From NCBI GenBank assembly GCA_032622095.1, contig CP136064.1:131633129-131697128 (forward strand): a DNA stretch of 64,000 nt, given 5' to 3'. Shown one piece after another: positions 22,424-35,001 of this stretch. The stretch's first letter is position 1. Every line of letters begins with the position of its first letter. This stretch comes from Siphonodentalium dalli. Taxonomy: Eukaryota; Mollusca; Scaphopoda; Gadilida; Siphonodentaliidae. The notes under the pieces are model-generated. The model saw nothing but the letters and a program-made list of their open reading frames with translations. It ran no database searches and was not told where the DNA came from. The translations under genes and the position numbers were made by a program.

Positions 22424-23473
22424 TCTATACTATATATTTTGAGACTTCGTATATATGTGTGTGTGTGTGTGTGTACTTCATAGAATCCAAAACGCGTGTA
22501 CATATTGAGCTCAAACTTCCTATGTAAGTGTCAAATCCCACCGACACGACCGTGGTCGCGGTTTAGAGAAGCTCAGAGCACCCGTTCTCCAATCTCAAAT
22601 CACCGCAAAGGCACGGCGTGGGTTAATCAAGTGATTATTTAATGAGCGTTTGTTTTTGACGCATCTCTATAAAGAGCGTCTGTTTCCCATTCAACGTTAT
22701 TGGCATCTGCAGAGTTATACGGGAACGCAAACGTTATCGCTCGAAATTTATTCCCTGCGAGCACGGATGGCGCGCTTTGTTTTTACAGTATATACCTTTG
22801 GTATATACCGAAATCATCCCAGATAATCACGAATATAGCATCAGATTTCTCCCCAGATATACCGTTATAAAGCTACTGGAATCTGCCAATCTACTATTAA
22901 TATATGTGTATATTTGTGGGTACTTCATAGAATCGAAAACGCGTGTAGGAACGGGCATCCCCACGGCAATGTCGGCAAATATATATGAGTGTGTCCTTTA
23001 TAGACTCGAACCGATTGAGCTCAAACTTGCTAAATATTTACTGGGAAATTCCAGGCAATGCCGATTGAGCTCAAACTTGCTACCTACGGGAAGTGTCATA
23101 TATATGTGTGTGTCCTTTATAGACTCGAACCGATTGAGCTCAAACTTGCTAAATACGGGAAGTGTCATGGACGGGTTCATTGAAGAAAAAAAAAAATTGG
23201 GTAAAATTGAAAAACAAAATTAAAAAGGCACAATTAACACCTAGAAAAACCAAAAAAAATCGGGTAAAATTTAAAAACAAAAGCACAATTAACTCATTGA
23301 AAAACAAAATAATTAACTCATTGAAAAACAAAAAATTAAATTAAAATTGTCATGTTTCTGACTATTGCCGAAATTTGCTGCAAATGCAGCACAAGTGTCT
23401 CGGAACCTGTTGCAATTGCTTTTTCGAACAAAGCCATGGGACGAATGCCGCCAGTGGCGGGCTAACCTGCTAG
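22424..23473 (+). mobile_element. Array unit 5: family A Helitron, subtype III
   Basis: 5' TCTATACTATATATTTTGAG; 3' hairpin CCGCCAGTGGCGG, then CTAACCTG, CTAG. The interior has a CCGATTGAGCTCAAACTTGC phrase repeated three times and a TATACC-TTTG-GTATATA hairpin. It shares CCTGCGAGCACGGATGGCGC with unit 16. Confidence 0.85.
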
Positions 23474-24295
23474 TACTATATATTTTGAGAACTCCGTATA
23501 TATATGTGTGTATATGTGTACTTTATAAAATCGAAAAAGGCTGGTCGGATCGAGCTCAAATTTCGTATATAAGTGTAAAAACCCACGGACACCGTAGTTG
23601 TCGTGTTTTGAAGAAGCTCAGAGCCCCCGTTCTCCAATCTCAGTCACAAAAAAACGGTACTGCGGTGGTTAATCAAGTGATAATTTAATGAGCGTTTGTT
23701 TTTGACGCATCGCTATAAAGAGCGTGTGTTTACCATTCAACGTTATTAGCATCTGCAGAGAGATATACGGGAACAATACTTTTGAGTGGTTTCCTATGCG
23801 GGGAGATTTATTGGATGCCATAGTACTCTTACAACATCATTGTTATAGTATGTATGACACTTAGGTCAGGGCTTAGGGTGGGGGGGGGGGGGGTGGTAGT
23901 TAGTGTGGATATAGGCATAATGCTTCTCAGAAATCCCGGTTACAAACCAACACTCACAATTTCGTCTTTTGCATCAGATACCAACACCTCGACCGATCGG
24001 GACGAAACTTGGTACGTGAGTGTAGTTTGACCAGGTGGTCGTCGTTGTCGTATTGGCGAGCCCGTGCGACGCCCGTGCGGCGCATGCGCAGACGAGATCT
24101 CGGAAACGGGTGGAGCTATCGACTTGAAATTTGGTATGTGAATGTATCTTGCCCCAGATACGAATTTTATCGGGTCGCCGAGTCCGTGCGACGCCAGCTT
24201 CGCGCATGCGCAGACCAGATCTCGGAAACGGGTGGAGCTATCGACTTGAAATTTGGTTTTTGAATAGCCCGGACAACGTCGGGCTCATCGGCTAG
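23474..24295 (+). mobile_element. Array unit 6: A/B chimera ending in the B terminus
   Basis: 5' half is family A (TACTATATATTTTGAG, then GGCTGGTCGGATCGAGCTC). After a poly-G tract at about 23,880 it joins family B at CTCGACCGATCGGGACG, contains two modules and ends in the B hairpin and CTAG. The same join occurs in unit 18. Confidence 0.85.
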
Positions 24296-24871
24296 TCTAT
24301 CTCATATATATTTTGAAGACCTCTGTCTGTTTGTATGTTTGTCTGTATGTATGTTTGTCATTTATACAAATCTACGATTCTCGACCGATCGGGACGAAAC
24401 TTGGTACGTGTGTGTAGTTTGACCAGGCGGTGGACGTTGTCGTATTGGCGAGCCCGTGCGGCGCCCGATTCGCGCATGCGCAGACGAGATCTCGGAAACG
24501 GGTGGAGCTATCGACTTGAAATTTGGTATGTGAATGTATCTTGCCCCGGATACGAATTTTATCGGATTGCCGAGTCCGTGCGACGCCAGCTTCGCGCATG
24601 CGCAGACGAGATCTCGGAAACGGGTGGAGCTATCGACTTGAAATTTGCTATGTGAATGTATCTTGCCCCGGATACGAATTTTATCGGGTCGCCGAGCCCG
24701 TGCGACGCCAGCTTCGCGCATGCGCAGACCAGATCTCGGAAACGGGTGGAGCTACCGACATGAAATTTGGTTTTTGAATAGCCCGGACAACGTCGGGCTC
24801 ATCGGCTACTTGAAATTTGGTTTTGAATAGCCCGGATGAATAGCCCGGACAACGTCGGGCTCATCGGCTAG
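24296..24871 (+). mobile_element. Array unit 7: family B with doubled 3' end
   Basis: 576 bp with three modules. The first terminus reads CATCGG-CTAC (24,806-24,809) instead of CTAG. It is followed by a second, then a third partial copy of the terminal segment, the last ending in CTAG. Confidence 0.85.
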
Positions 24872-25422
24872 TCTCATATATATTTTGAAGACCTCTGTCT
24901 GTATGTATGTTTGTTTGTTTGTTTGTTTGTTTGTCATTAATACAAATCTACGATTCTCGACCGATCGGGACGAAACTTGGTACGTGTGTGTAGTTCGACC
25001 AGGCGGTGGACGTTGTCGTATCGGCGAGCCCGTGCGGCGCCCGCTTCGCGCATGCGCAGACGAGATCTCGGGAACGGGTGGAGCTATCGACTTGAAATTT
25101 GCTATGTGAATGTATCTTGCGCCGGGTACAAATTGTATCGGGTCGCCGAGCCCGTGCGACGCCAGCTTCGCGCATGCGCAGACCAGATCTCGGAAACGGG
25201 TGGAGCTATCGACTTGAAATTTGGGGTGTGAATGTATCTTGCCCCGGATACGAATTTTATCGGGTCGCCGAGCCCGTGCGACGCCAGCTTCGCGCATGCG
25301 CAGACGAGATCTCGGAAACGGGTGGAGCTATCGACTTGAAATTTGGTATGTGAATGTATCTTGCCCCGGATACGAATTTTATCGGGTCGAATAGCCCGGA
25401 CAACGTCGGGCTCATCGGCTAG
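24872..25422 (+). mobile_element. Array unit 8: family B Helitron
   Basis: 5' TCTCATATATATTTTGAAG; (GTTT)n tract; about three and a half modules; the last module is cut and joined straight to AATAGCCCGG of the terminal hairpin. 551 bp. Confidence 0.85.
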
Positions 25423-26588
25423 TCTATCTATACTATATATTTTGAGACTTCGTATATATGTGTGTATATGTGTGTGTGTGTACTTCATAGAATCCAAAAC
25501 GCGTGTACAGATTGAGATCAAATTTCGTATGTAAGTGTAAAATCCCACCGACACCGCCGTAATCGTGTTTTCGAGAAGCTCTGAGCACCCTTTATCCACT
25601 CCCAGTCATCGAAATCAGCTCAAACGGCACGGTCGGGGTTAATAACGTCATTATATATATATATGAAGTCAGAGTCTCCAAAGTTATACCGGAACAAACA
25701 CGTGTTTACGTCGTCTTGGGGGTCCACGATGGGAGTCTGACTTCAATGCAATGTTATCGCTCGAAACACGTGTTTACTTCGTGTTGAGGTTCACGATGGG
25801 AGTCTGACAATTGTTATCGCTCGAAATAGTACATTAGGACGGGAACGGCTGGACAGATTGAGCTCAAACTTCCTATCTAAAGGTAAAATAACACGTACGA
25901 TGTCGTCCACGCGTTTTCCAGAAGCTCCGAGCACCCGTACTCCACTCCCAGTCATAAAAATCAGCTCAAACGGCACGGTCGGGGTTAATAACGTCATTAT
26001 ATATATATATACGAAGTCAACGTTATTAGCATCTGCATTGAGTGCATTTCCTAGAACGCAACACGTGTTTTACGTCGTCTTGAGGTTCACGATGGGAGTC
26101 ATTTCAATGCAATGTTATCGCTCGAAACACGTGTTTACTTCGTGTTGAGGTTCACGATGGGAGTCTGACATTTCAATGCAATGTTATCGCTCGAAATATT
26201 ATGCAGAAAGGCAGATCTCGGAAACGGGTGGAGCTATCGACCTGAAATTTGCTATGTGAATGTATCTTGCACCGGGTACAAATTTTATCGGGTCGCCGAG
26301 TCCATGCGACGCCCGTGCAGCGCATGCGCAGACGAGATCTCGGAAACGGGTGGAGCTATCGACTTGAAATTTGCTATGTGAATGTATCTTGCGCCGGGTA
26401 CAAATTTTATCGGGTCGCCGAGTCCGTGCGACGCCAGCTTCGCGCATGCGCAGACCAGATCTCGGAAACGGGTGGAGCTACCGGGTACAAATTTTTCTTA
26501 TTGAAACGCGTGGAGCTAAAAATTAAAAACAAATATTAAAAAAATGTCATGTTTCGGACAAGCCGCCGGTGGCGGGCTAACCTGCTAG
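25423..26588 (+). mobile_element. Array unit 9: family A Helitron, subtype II
   Basis: Starts TCTATC then TATACTATATATTTTGAG. The interior has the duplicated box with AACACGTGTTTAC, TTCACGATGGGAGTCTGAC and GTTATCGCTCGAAA, then two family B modules, then the A 3' end (CCGCCGGTGGCGG, CTAACCTG, CTAG). Nearly identical to unit 10. Confidence 0.85.
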
Positions 26589-27776
26589 TACTATATATTT
26601 TGAGACTTCGTATATATATGTGTGTGTATATATGTGTGTACTTCATAGAATCCAAAACGCGTGTACAGATTGAGATCAAATTTCGTATGTAAGTGTAAAA
26701 TCCCACCGACACCACCGTAATCGTGTTTTCGAGAAGCTCTGAGCACCCTTTATCCACTCCCAGTCATCGAAATCAGCTCAAACGGCACGGACGGGGTTAA
26801 TAACGTCATTATATATATATATGAAGTCAGAGTCTCCAAAGTTATACCAGAACAAACACGTGTTTACGTCGTCTTGGGGGTCCACGATGGGAGTCTGACT
26901 TCAATGCAATGTTATCGCTCGAAACACGTGTTTACTTCGTGTTGAGGTTCACGATGGGAGTCTGACAATTGTTATCGCTCGAAATAGTACATTAGGACGG
27001 GAACGGCTGGACAGATTGAGCTCAAACTTCCTATCTAAAGGTAAAATAACACGTACGATGTCGTCCACGCGTTTTCCAGAAGCTCCGAGCACCCGTACTC
27101 CACTCCCAGTCATAAAAATCAGCTCAAACGGCACGGCCGGGGTTAATAACGTCATTATATATATATATACGAAGTCAACGTTATTAGCATCTGCATTGAG
27201 TGCATTTCCTAGAACGCAACACGTGTTTTACGTCGTCTTGAGGTTCACGATGGGAGTCATTTCAATGCAATGTTATCGCTCGAAACACGTGTTTACTTCG
27301 TGTTGAGGTTCACGATGGGAGTCTGACATTTCAATGCAATGTTATCGCTCGAAATATTATGCAGAAAGGCAGATCTCGGAAACGGGTGGAGCTATCGACC
27401 TGAAATTTGCTATGTGAATGTATCTTGCACCGGGTACAAATTTTATCGGGTCGCCGAGCCCATGCGACGCCCGTGCAGCGCATGCGCAGACGAGATCTCG
27501 GAAACGGGTGGAGCTATCGACTTGAAATTTGCTATGTGAATGTATCTTGGTCCGGGTACAAATTTGATCGGGTCGCCGAGCCCGTGCGACGCCAGCTTCG
27601 CGCATGCGCAGACCAGATCTCGGAAACGGGTGGAGCTACCGGGTACAATTTTTTCTTATTGAAACGCGTGGAGCTAAAAATAAAAAAAAAATATAAACAA
27701 ATGTCACAATTAACTCATTGAAAAACAAAAAATGTCATGTTTCGGACAAGCCGCCGGTGGCGGGCTACCCTGCTAG
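26589..27776 (+). mobile_element. Array unit 10: family A Helitron, subtype II
   Basis: Near-duplicate of unit 9 (offset about 1,158 bp); 5' end is the short form TACTATATATTTTGAG. Terminus CTACCCTG then CTAG (27,773-27,776). Confidence 0.85.
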
Positions 27777-28919
27777 TCTCTATCTATCTATACTATATAT
27801 TTTGAGACTTCCGTGTGTGTGTACTTCATAGAATCCAAAACGCGTGTACAGATTGAGATCAAATTTCCTATGTAAGTGTCAAATCCCACCGACACGAAAG
27901 TGGTCGCGGTTTAGAAAAGCTCAGAGCACCCGTTCTCCACTCCCATTCATCAAAATCAGCTCAAACGGCACGGCCGGGGTTAATAACGTCATTATATATA
28001 TATATGAAGTCAGAGTCTCCAGAGTTATACCGGAACAAACACGTGTTTACGTCGTCTTGGGGGTCCACGATGGGAGTCTGACTTCAATGCAATGTTATCG
28101 CTCGAAACACGTGTTTACTTCGTGTTGAGGTTCACGATGGGAGTCTGACAATTGTTATCGCTCGAAATAGTACAACGGCTGGACAGATTGAGCTCAAACT
28201 TCCCATCTAGAGGTAAAATACCACGTACGATGTCGTCCACGCGTTTTCCAGAAGCTCCGAGCACCCGTACTCCACTCCCAGTCATTAAAATCAGCTCAAA
28301 CGGCACGGCCGGGGTTAATAACGTCATTATATATATATATGAAGTCAGAGTCTCCAGAGTTATACGGGAACAAACACGTGTTTACGTCGTCTTGGGGGTC
28401 CACGATGGGAGTCTGACTTCAATGCAATGTTATCGCTCGAAACACGTGTTTACTTCGTGTTGAGGTTCACGATGGGAGTCTGACAATTGTTATCGCTCGA
28501 AATAGTACATTAGGACGGGTACGAAATGCATTTATCTCGATTAAAAAGGCAGATCTCGGAAACGGGTGGAGCTATCGACTTGAAAATTGCAATGTGAATG
28601 TATCTTGCGCCGGGTACAAATTTTATCGGGTCGCCGAGCCCATGCGACGCCCGTGCAGCGCATGCGCAGACGAGATATCGGAAACGGGTGGAGCTATCGA
28701 CTTGAAATTTGCTATGTGAATGTATCTTGGGCCGGGTACAAATTTGATCGGGTCGCCGAGTCCGTGCGAAGCCAGCTTCGCGCATGCGCAGACCAGATCT
28801 CGGAAACGGGTGGAGCTACCGGGTACAATTTTTTCTTATTGAAACGCGTGGAGCTAAAAATAAAAAAAATATATAAACAATGTTTCGGACAAGCCGCCGG
28901 TGGCGGGCTAACCTGCTAG
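27777..28919 (+). mobile_element. Array unit 11: family A Helitron, subtype IIa
   Basis: The 5' end has extra TCTC/TATC tetramers before TATACTATATATTTTGAG. Interior: two AACACGTG boxes and two modules. Units 13, 14 and 17 are almost the same sequence. Hairpin CCGCCGGTGGCGG, CTAG. Confidence 0.85.
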
Positions 28920-29547
28920 TCTCATATATATTTTGATGACCTCTGTTTGTTTGTGTGTCTGTATGTTTGTCTGTCATTGATACAAATCTACGATTCTCGA
29001 CCGATCGGGACGAAACTTGGTACGTGCGTGTAGTTTGACCAGGCGGTGGACGTTGTCGTATTGGCGAGCCCGTGCGGCGCCCGCTTCGCGCATGCGCAGA
29101 CGAGATCTCGGAAACGGGTGGAGCTATCGACTTGAAATTTGCTATGTGAATGTATCTTGCCCCGGATACGAATTTTATCGGGTCGCCGAGCCCGTGCGAC
29201 GCCAGCTTCGCGCATGCGCAGACGAGATCTCGGAAACGGGTGGAGCTATCGACTTGAAATTTGGTACGTGAATGTATCTTGCCCCGGATACGAATTTTAT
29301 CGGGTCGCCGAGCACGTGCGACGCCAGCTTCGCGCATGCGCAGACCAGATCTCGGAAACGGGTGGAGCTATCGACTTGAAATTTGCTATGTGAATGTATC
29401 TTGCCCCGGATACGAATTTTATCGGGTCGCCGAGCCCGTGCGACGCCAGCTTCGCGCATGCGCAGACCAGATATCGGAAACGGGTAGAGCTATCGACTTG
29501 AAATTTGGTTTTTGAATAGCCCGGACAACGTCGGGCTCATCGGCTAG
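28920..29547 (+). mobile_element. Array unit 12: family B Helitron, four modules
   Basis: 5' TCTCATATATATTTTGATG; the 122-bp module repeats at exact 122-bp steps (for example 29,017, 29,139, 29,261). B hairpin and CTAG (29,544-29,547). It separates two nearly identical subtype IIa units. Confidence 0.85.
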
Positions 29548-30676
29548 TACTATATATTTTGAGACTTCCGTGTGTGTGTACTTCATAGAATCCAAAACGC
29601 GTGTACAGATTGAGATCAAATTTCCTATGTAAGTGTCAAATCCCACCGACACGAAAGTGGTCGCGGTTTAGAAAAGCTCAGAGCACCCGTTCTCCACTCC
29701 CATTCATCAAAATCAGCTCAAACGGCACGGCCGGGGTTAATAACGTCATTATATATATATATGAAGTCAGAGTCTCCAGAGTTATACCGGAACAAACACG
29801 TGTTTACGTCGTCTTGGGGGTCCACGATGGGAGTCTGACTTCAATGCAATGTTATCGCTCGAAACACGTGTTTACTTCGTGTTGAGGTTCACGATGGGAG
29901 TCTGACAATTGTTATCGCTCGAAATAGTACAACGGCTGGACAGATTGAGCTCAAACTTCCCATCTAGAGGTAAAATACCACGTACGATGTCGTCCACGCG
30001 TTTTCCAGAAGCTCCGAGCACCCGTACTCCACTCCCAGTCATTAAAATCAGCTCAAACGGCACGGCCGGGGTTAATAACGTCATTATATATATATATGAA
30101 GTCAGAGTCTCCAGAGTTATACGGGAACAAACACGTGTTTACGTCGTCTTGGGGGTCCACGATGGGAGTCTGACTTCAATGCAATGTTATCGCTCGAAAC
30201 ACGTGTTTACTTCGTGTTGAGGTTCACGATGGGAGTCTGACAATTGTTATCGCTCGAAATAGTACATTAGGACGGGTACGAAATGCATTTATCTCGATTA
30301 AAAAGGCAGATCTCGGAAACGGGTGGAGCTATCGACTTGAAAATTGCAATGTGAATGTATCTTGCGCCGGGTACAAATTTTATCGGGTCGCCGAGCCCAT
30401 GCGACGCCCGTGCAGCGCATGCACAGACGAGATATCGGAAACGGGTGGAGCTATCGACTTGAAATTTGCTATGTGAATGTATCTTGGGCCGGGTACAAAT
30501 TTGATCGGGTCGCCGAGTCCGTGCGAAGCCAGCTTCGCGCATGCGCAGACCAGATCTCGGAAACGGGTGGAGCTACCGGGTACAATTTTTTCTTATTGAA
30601 ACGCGTGGAGCTAAAAATTAAAAAAATATATAAACAATGTTTCGGACAAGCCGCCGGTGGCGGGCTAACCTGCTAG
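29548..30676 (+). mobile_element. Array unit 13: family A Helitron, subtype IIa
   Basis: 5' TACTATATATTTTGAGAC, short GTGTGTGT tract; otherwise like unit 11. CTAG 30,673-30,676. Confidence 0.85.
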
Positions 30677-31809
30677 TCTATACTATATATTTTGAGACTT
30701 CCGTGTGTGTGTACTTCATAGAATCCAAAACGCGTGTACAGATTGAGATCAAATTTCCTATGTAAGTGTCAAATCCCACCGACACGAAAGTGGTCGCGGT
30801 TTAGAAAAGCTCAGAGCACCCGTTCTCCACTCCCATTCATCAAAATCAGCTCAAACGGCACGGCCGGGGTTAATAACGTCATTATATATATATATGAAGT
30901 CAGAGTCTCCAGAGTTATACCGGAACAAACACGTGTTTACGTCGTCTTGGGGGTCCACGATGGGAGTCTGACTTCAATGCAATGTTATCGCTCGAAACAC
31001 GTGTTTACTTCGTGTTGAGGTTCACGATGGGAGTCTGACAATTGTTATCGCTCGAAATAGTACAACGGCTGGACAGATTGAGCTCAAACTTCCCATCTAG
31101 AGGTAAAATACCACGTACGATGTCGTCCACGCGTTTTCCAGAAGCTCCGAGCACCCGTACTCCACTCCCAGTCATTAAAATCAGCTCAAACGGCACGGCC
31201 GGGGTTAATAACGTCATTATATATATATATGAAGTCAGAGTCTCCAGAGTTATACGGGAACAAACACGTGTTTACGTCGTCTTGGGGGTCCACGATGGGA
31301 GTCTGACTTCAATGCAATGTTATCGCTCGAAACACGTGTTTACTTCGTGTTGAGGTTCACGATGGGAGTCTGACAATTGTTATCGCTCGAAATAGTACAT
31401 TAGGACGGGAACGAAATGCATTTATCTCGATTAAAAAGGCAGATCTCGGAAACGGGTGGAGCTATCGACTTGAAAATTGCAATGTGAATGTATCTTGCGC
31501 CGGGTACAAATTTTATCGGGTCGCCGAGCCCATGCGACGCCCGTGCAGCGCATGCACAGACGAGATATCGGAAACGGGTGGAGCTATCGACTTGAAATTT
31601 GCTATGTGAATGTATCTTGGGCCGGGTACAAATTTGATCGGGTCGCCGAGTCCGTGCGAAGCCAGCTTCGCGCATGCGCAGACCAGATCTCGGAAACGGG
31701 TGGAGCTACCGGGTACAATTTTTTCTTATTGAAACGCGTGGAGCTAAAAATTAAAAAAATATATAAACAATGTTTCGGACAAGCCGCCGGTGGCGGGCTA
31801 ACCTGCTAG
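30677..31809 (+). mobile_element. Array unit 14: family A Helitron, subtype IIa
   Basis: Almost identical to unit 13 over its full length, with the long 5' form TCTATACTATATATTTTGAG. It contains an intact empty site for the nested family C insertion of unit 17 (ATTATATATATATA followed by TGAAGTC). Confidence 0.85.
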
Positions 31810-32827
31810 TCTATACTATATATTTTGAGACTTCGTATATATGTGTGTGTGTGTGTACTTCATAGAATCCAAAACGCGTGTACAGATTGAGATCAAATTT
31901 CGTATGTAAGTGTAAAATCCCACCGACACCGCCGTAATCGTGTTTTCGAGAAGCTCTGAGCACCCTTTATCCACTCCCAGTCATCGAAATCAGCTCAAAC
32001 GGCACGGCCGGGGTTAATAACGTCATTATATATATATATGAAGTCAGAGTCTCCAAAGTTATACCGGAACAAACACGTGTTTACGTCGTCTTGGGGGTCC
32101 ACGATGGGAGTCTGACTTCAATGCAATGTTATCGCTCGAAACACGTGTTTACTTCGTGTTGAGGTTCACGATGGGAGTCTGACAATTGTTATCGCTCGAA
32201 ATAGTACATTAGGACGGGAACGGCTGGACAGATTGAGCTCAAACTTCCTATCTAAAGGTAAAATACCACGTACGATGTCGTCCACGCGTTTTCCAGAAGC
32301 TCAGAGCACCCGTACTCCACTCCCAGTCATAAAAATCAGCTCAAACGGCACTTCCGGGGTTAATAACGTCATTATATATATATATACGAAGTCAACGTTA
32401 TTAGCATCTGCATTGAGTGCATTTCCTAGAACGCAACACGTGTTTTACGTCGTCTTGAGGTTCACGATGGGAGTCATTTCAATCGAAACACGTGTTTACT
32501 TCGTGTTGAGGTTCACGATGGGAGTCTGACATTTCAATGCAATGTTATCGCTCGAAATATTATGCAGAAAGGCAGATCTCGGAAACGGGTGGAGCTATCG
32601 ACCTGAAATTTGCTATGTGAATGTATCTTGCGCCGGGTACAAATTTTATCGGGTCGCCGAGTCCGTGCGACGCCAGCTTCGCGCATGCGCAGACCAGATC
32701 TCGGAAACGGGTGGAGCTACCGGGTACAAATTTTTCTTATTGAAACGCGTGGAGCTAAAAATTAAAAACAAATATTTAAAAAATGTCATGTTTCGGACAA
32801 GCCGCCGGTGGCGGGCTAACCTGCTAG
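31810..32827 (+). mobile_element. Array unit 15: family A Helitron, subtype II
   Basis: Like units 9 and 10 but with one module and a deletion between ATTTCAATC and GAAACACGTG. 3' CCGCCGGTGGCGG, CTAG. Confidence 0.85.
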
Positions 32828-33946
32828 TACTATATATTTTGAGACTTCGTATATATGTGTGTGTGTGTGTGTACTTCATAGAATCCAAAATGCGTGTACA
32901 GATTGAGCTCAAACTTCCTATGTAAGTGTCAAATCTCACCGACACGACCGTGGTCGCGGTTTAGAGAAGCTCAGAGCACCCGTTCTCCAATCTCAAATCA
33001 CCGCAAAGGCACGGCGTGGGTTAATCAAGTGATTATTTAATGAGCGTTTGTTTTTGACGCATCTCTATAAAGAGCGTCTGTTTGCCATTCAACGTTATTT
33101 GCATCTGCAGAGAGATAAACGGAACATACATTAAATTTAAAAAACATTTGTTTCTGACCAACCCTGCGAGCACGGATGGCGCGCTTTGTTTTTACAGTAT
33201 ATAGTTATATACCGAAATCATCCCAGATAATCACGAATATAGCATCAGATTTCTCCCCAGATATACCGTTATAAAGCTACTGGAATCTGCCAATCTACGG
33301 GAAATTCCAGGGAATGCCGATTGAGCTTAAACTTGCTACCCACGGGAAGTGTCATATAATATTATATGAGTGTGTCCTTTATAGACTCGAACCGATTGAG
33401 CTCAAACTTGCTAAATAAGAAAATAGCCCCCAAGCCGTAAATATCAACAACAACGATATTACTAAATACACGTTTTCGGCAATGTGAGAGTTTTCGAGTA
33501 GCCGTGATGCCAACAACAACGACCCGAAGCCCTGAATGCCAACAACAGATTCAATGCAATGTTATCTATTATGCAGAGAGATTTCACGACATTACGACGG
33601 GTACGGCAGACTCAAAATATTATGCAGACAGATTTCCCGACGGGAAGCGTTTGTTTTAAATTCAATGCAATGTTATCGTAGAGAGATTTCACGAAACAAA
33701 GAATGCGTTGTCTGTCGTTCCTAGGAAGGGGGGATTTCTACGGGTAAATTTTTCCGCCAGAAACAAAAAAATTAATTAAAACAATTTAATTAAAACAATT
33801 TAAAATTAAAAAAAATTAACAATAAAAAAACAATTCAGAAACAAAATATATTAAATTTAAAAAACATTAAATTCATATTCAAAAATGTCATGTTTCTGAA
33901 ACAAAGCCATGGGACGAATGCCGCCAGTGGCGGGCTAACCTGCTAG
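32828..33946 (+). mobile_element. Array unit 16: family A Helitron, subtype III
   Basis: 5' TACTATATATTTTGAGAC; shares most of its interior with unit 5, then has a stretch with CCGTGATGCCAACAACAAC words (also seen at 37.4-37.6 kb), the TAGGAAGG box, an A-rich tract and the A terminus. Confidence 0.85.
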
Positions 33947-34970
33947 TCTATACTATATATTTTGAGACTTCCGTGTGTGTGTACTTCATAGAATCCAAAA
34001 CGCGTGTACAGATTGAGATCAAATTTCCTATGTAAGTGTCAAATCCCACCGACACGAAAGTGGTCGCGGTTTAGAAAAGCTCAGAGCACCCGTTCTCCAC
34101 TCCCATTCATCAAAATCAGCTCAAACGGCACGGCCGGGGTTAATAACGTCATTATATATATATACTAGAAGGTGACCCGACTTCGTCCGGGCTATTCAAA
34201 AACCAAATTTCAAGTCGATTGCTCCACCCGTTTCCTAGATCTGGTCTGCGCATGCGCGAAGCTGGTGTCGCACGTGCTCGGCGACCCGATAAAATTCGTA
34301 TCCGGGGCAAGATACATTCACATACCAAATTTAAAGTCAATATCTCAACCCGTTTGCGAGATCTCGTCTGCGCATGCGCGAAGCTGGCGTCGCACGTGCT
34401 CGGCGACCCGATAAAATTTGTATCCGGGGCAAGATACATTCACATACCAAATTTCAAGTCGATAGCTACACCCGTTTCCGAGATATATAGCCCAATGTCA
34501 TTTGCGGATACCTCGGCCGGTGATGAGTTAACGCGACACAGTCAAATGCATCGGCAGGGTGAGAGTTAACGTAATCTAACTTTATGACCTCTGACGACGT
34601 CATAGAAATTACGCATTGATTTTATCCCGATAAAAGCATTGTACCACTTGTACCTAATAATTGAGGCAGATAACTAAAACGGATACATACATATTATATA
34701 TCGTTGGAAAGATGAAGCCACACAGATTCTAACCGTGCAAATTATATGACTGGCAATTTATTATTCGCGCTATATCGAATCGATTTGTGAGCACCGAACT
34801 GAAATATATTAGCGCAAAAACGGCGTAAAAATAGATTTGACCTCCGCACGTGAAAAGTTGACCTCGCACGGACAAATAAATATGCCTATGTTCGTCTCCG
34901 GCCGAAAACACATCCAAATACCAAATTTCATCGAAATTGGCTTAGTCGTTTTCGAGTCCATCGATTTCAA

Positions 34971-35001
<31 letters not shown>

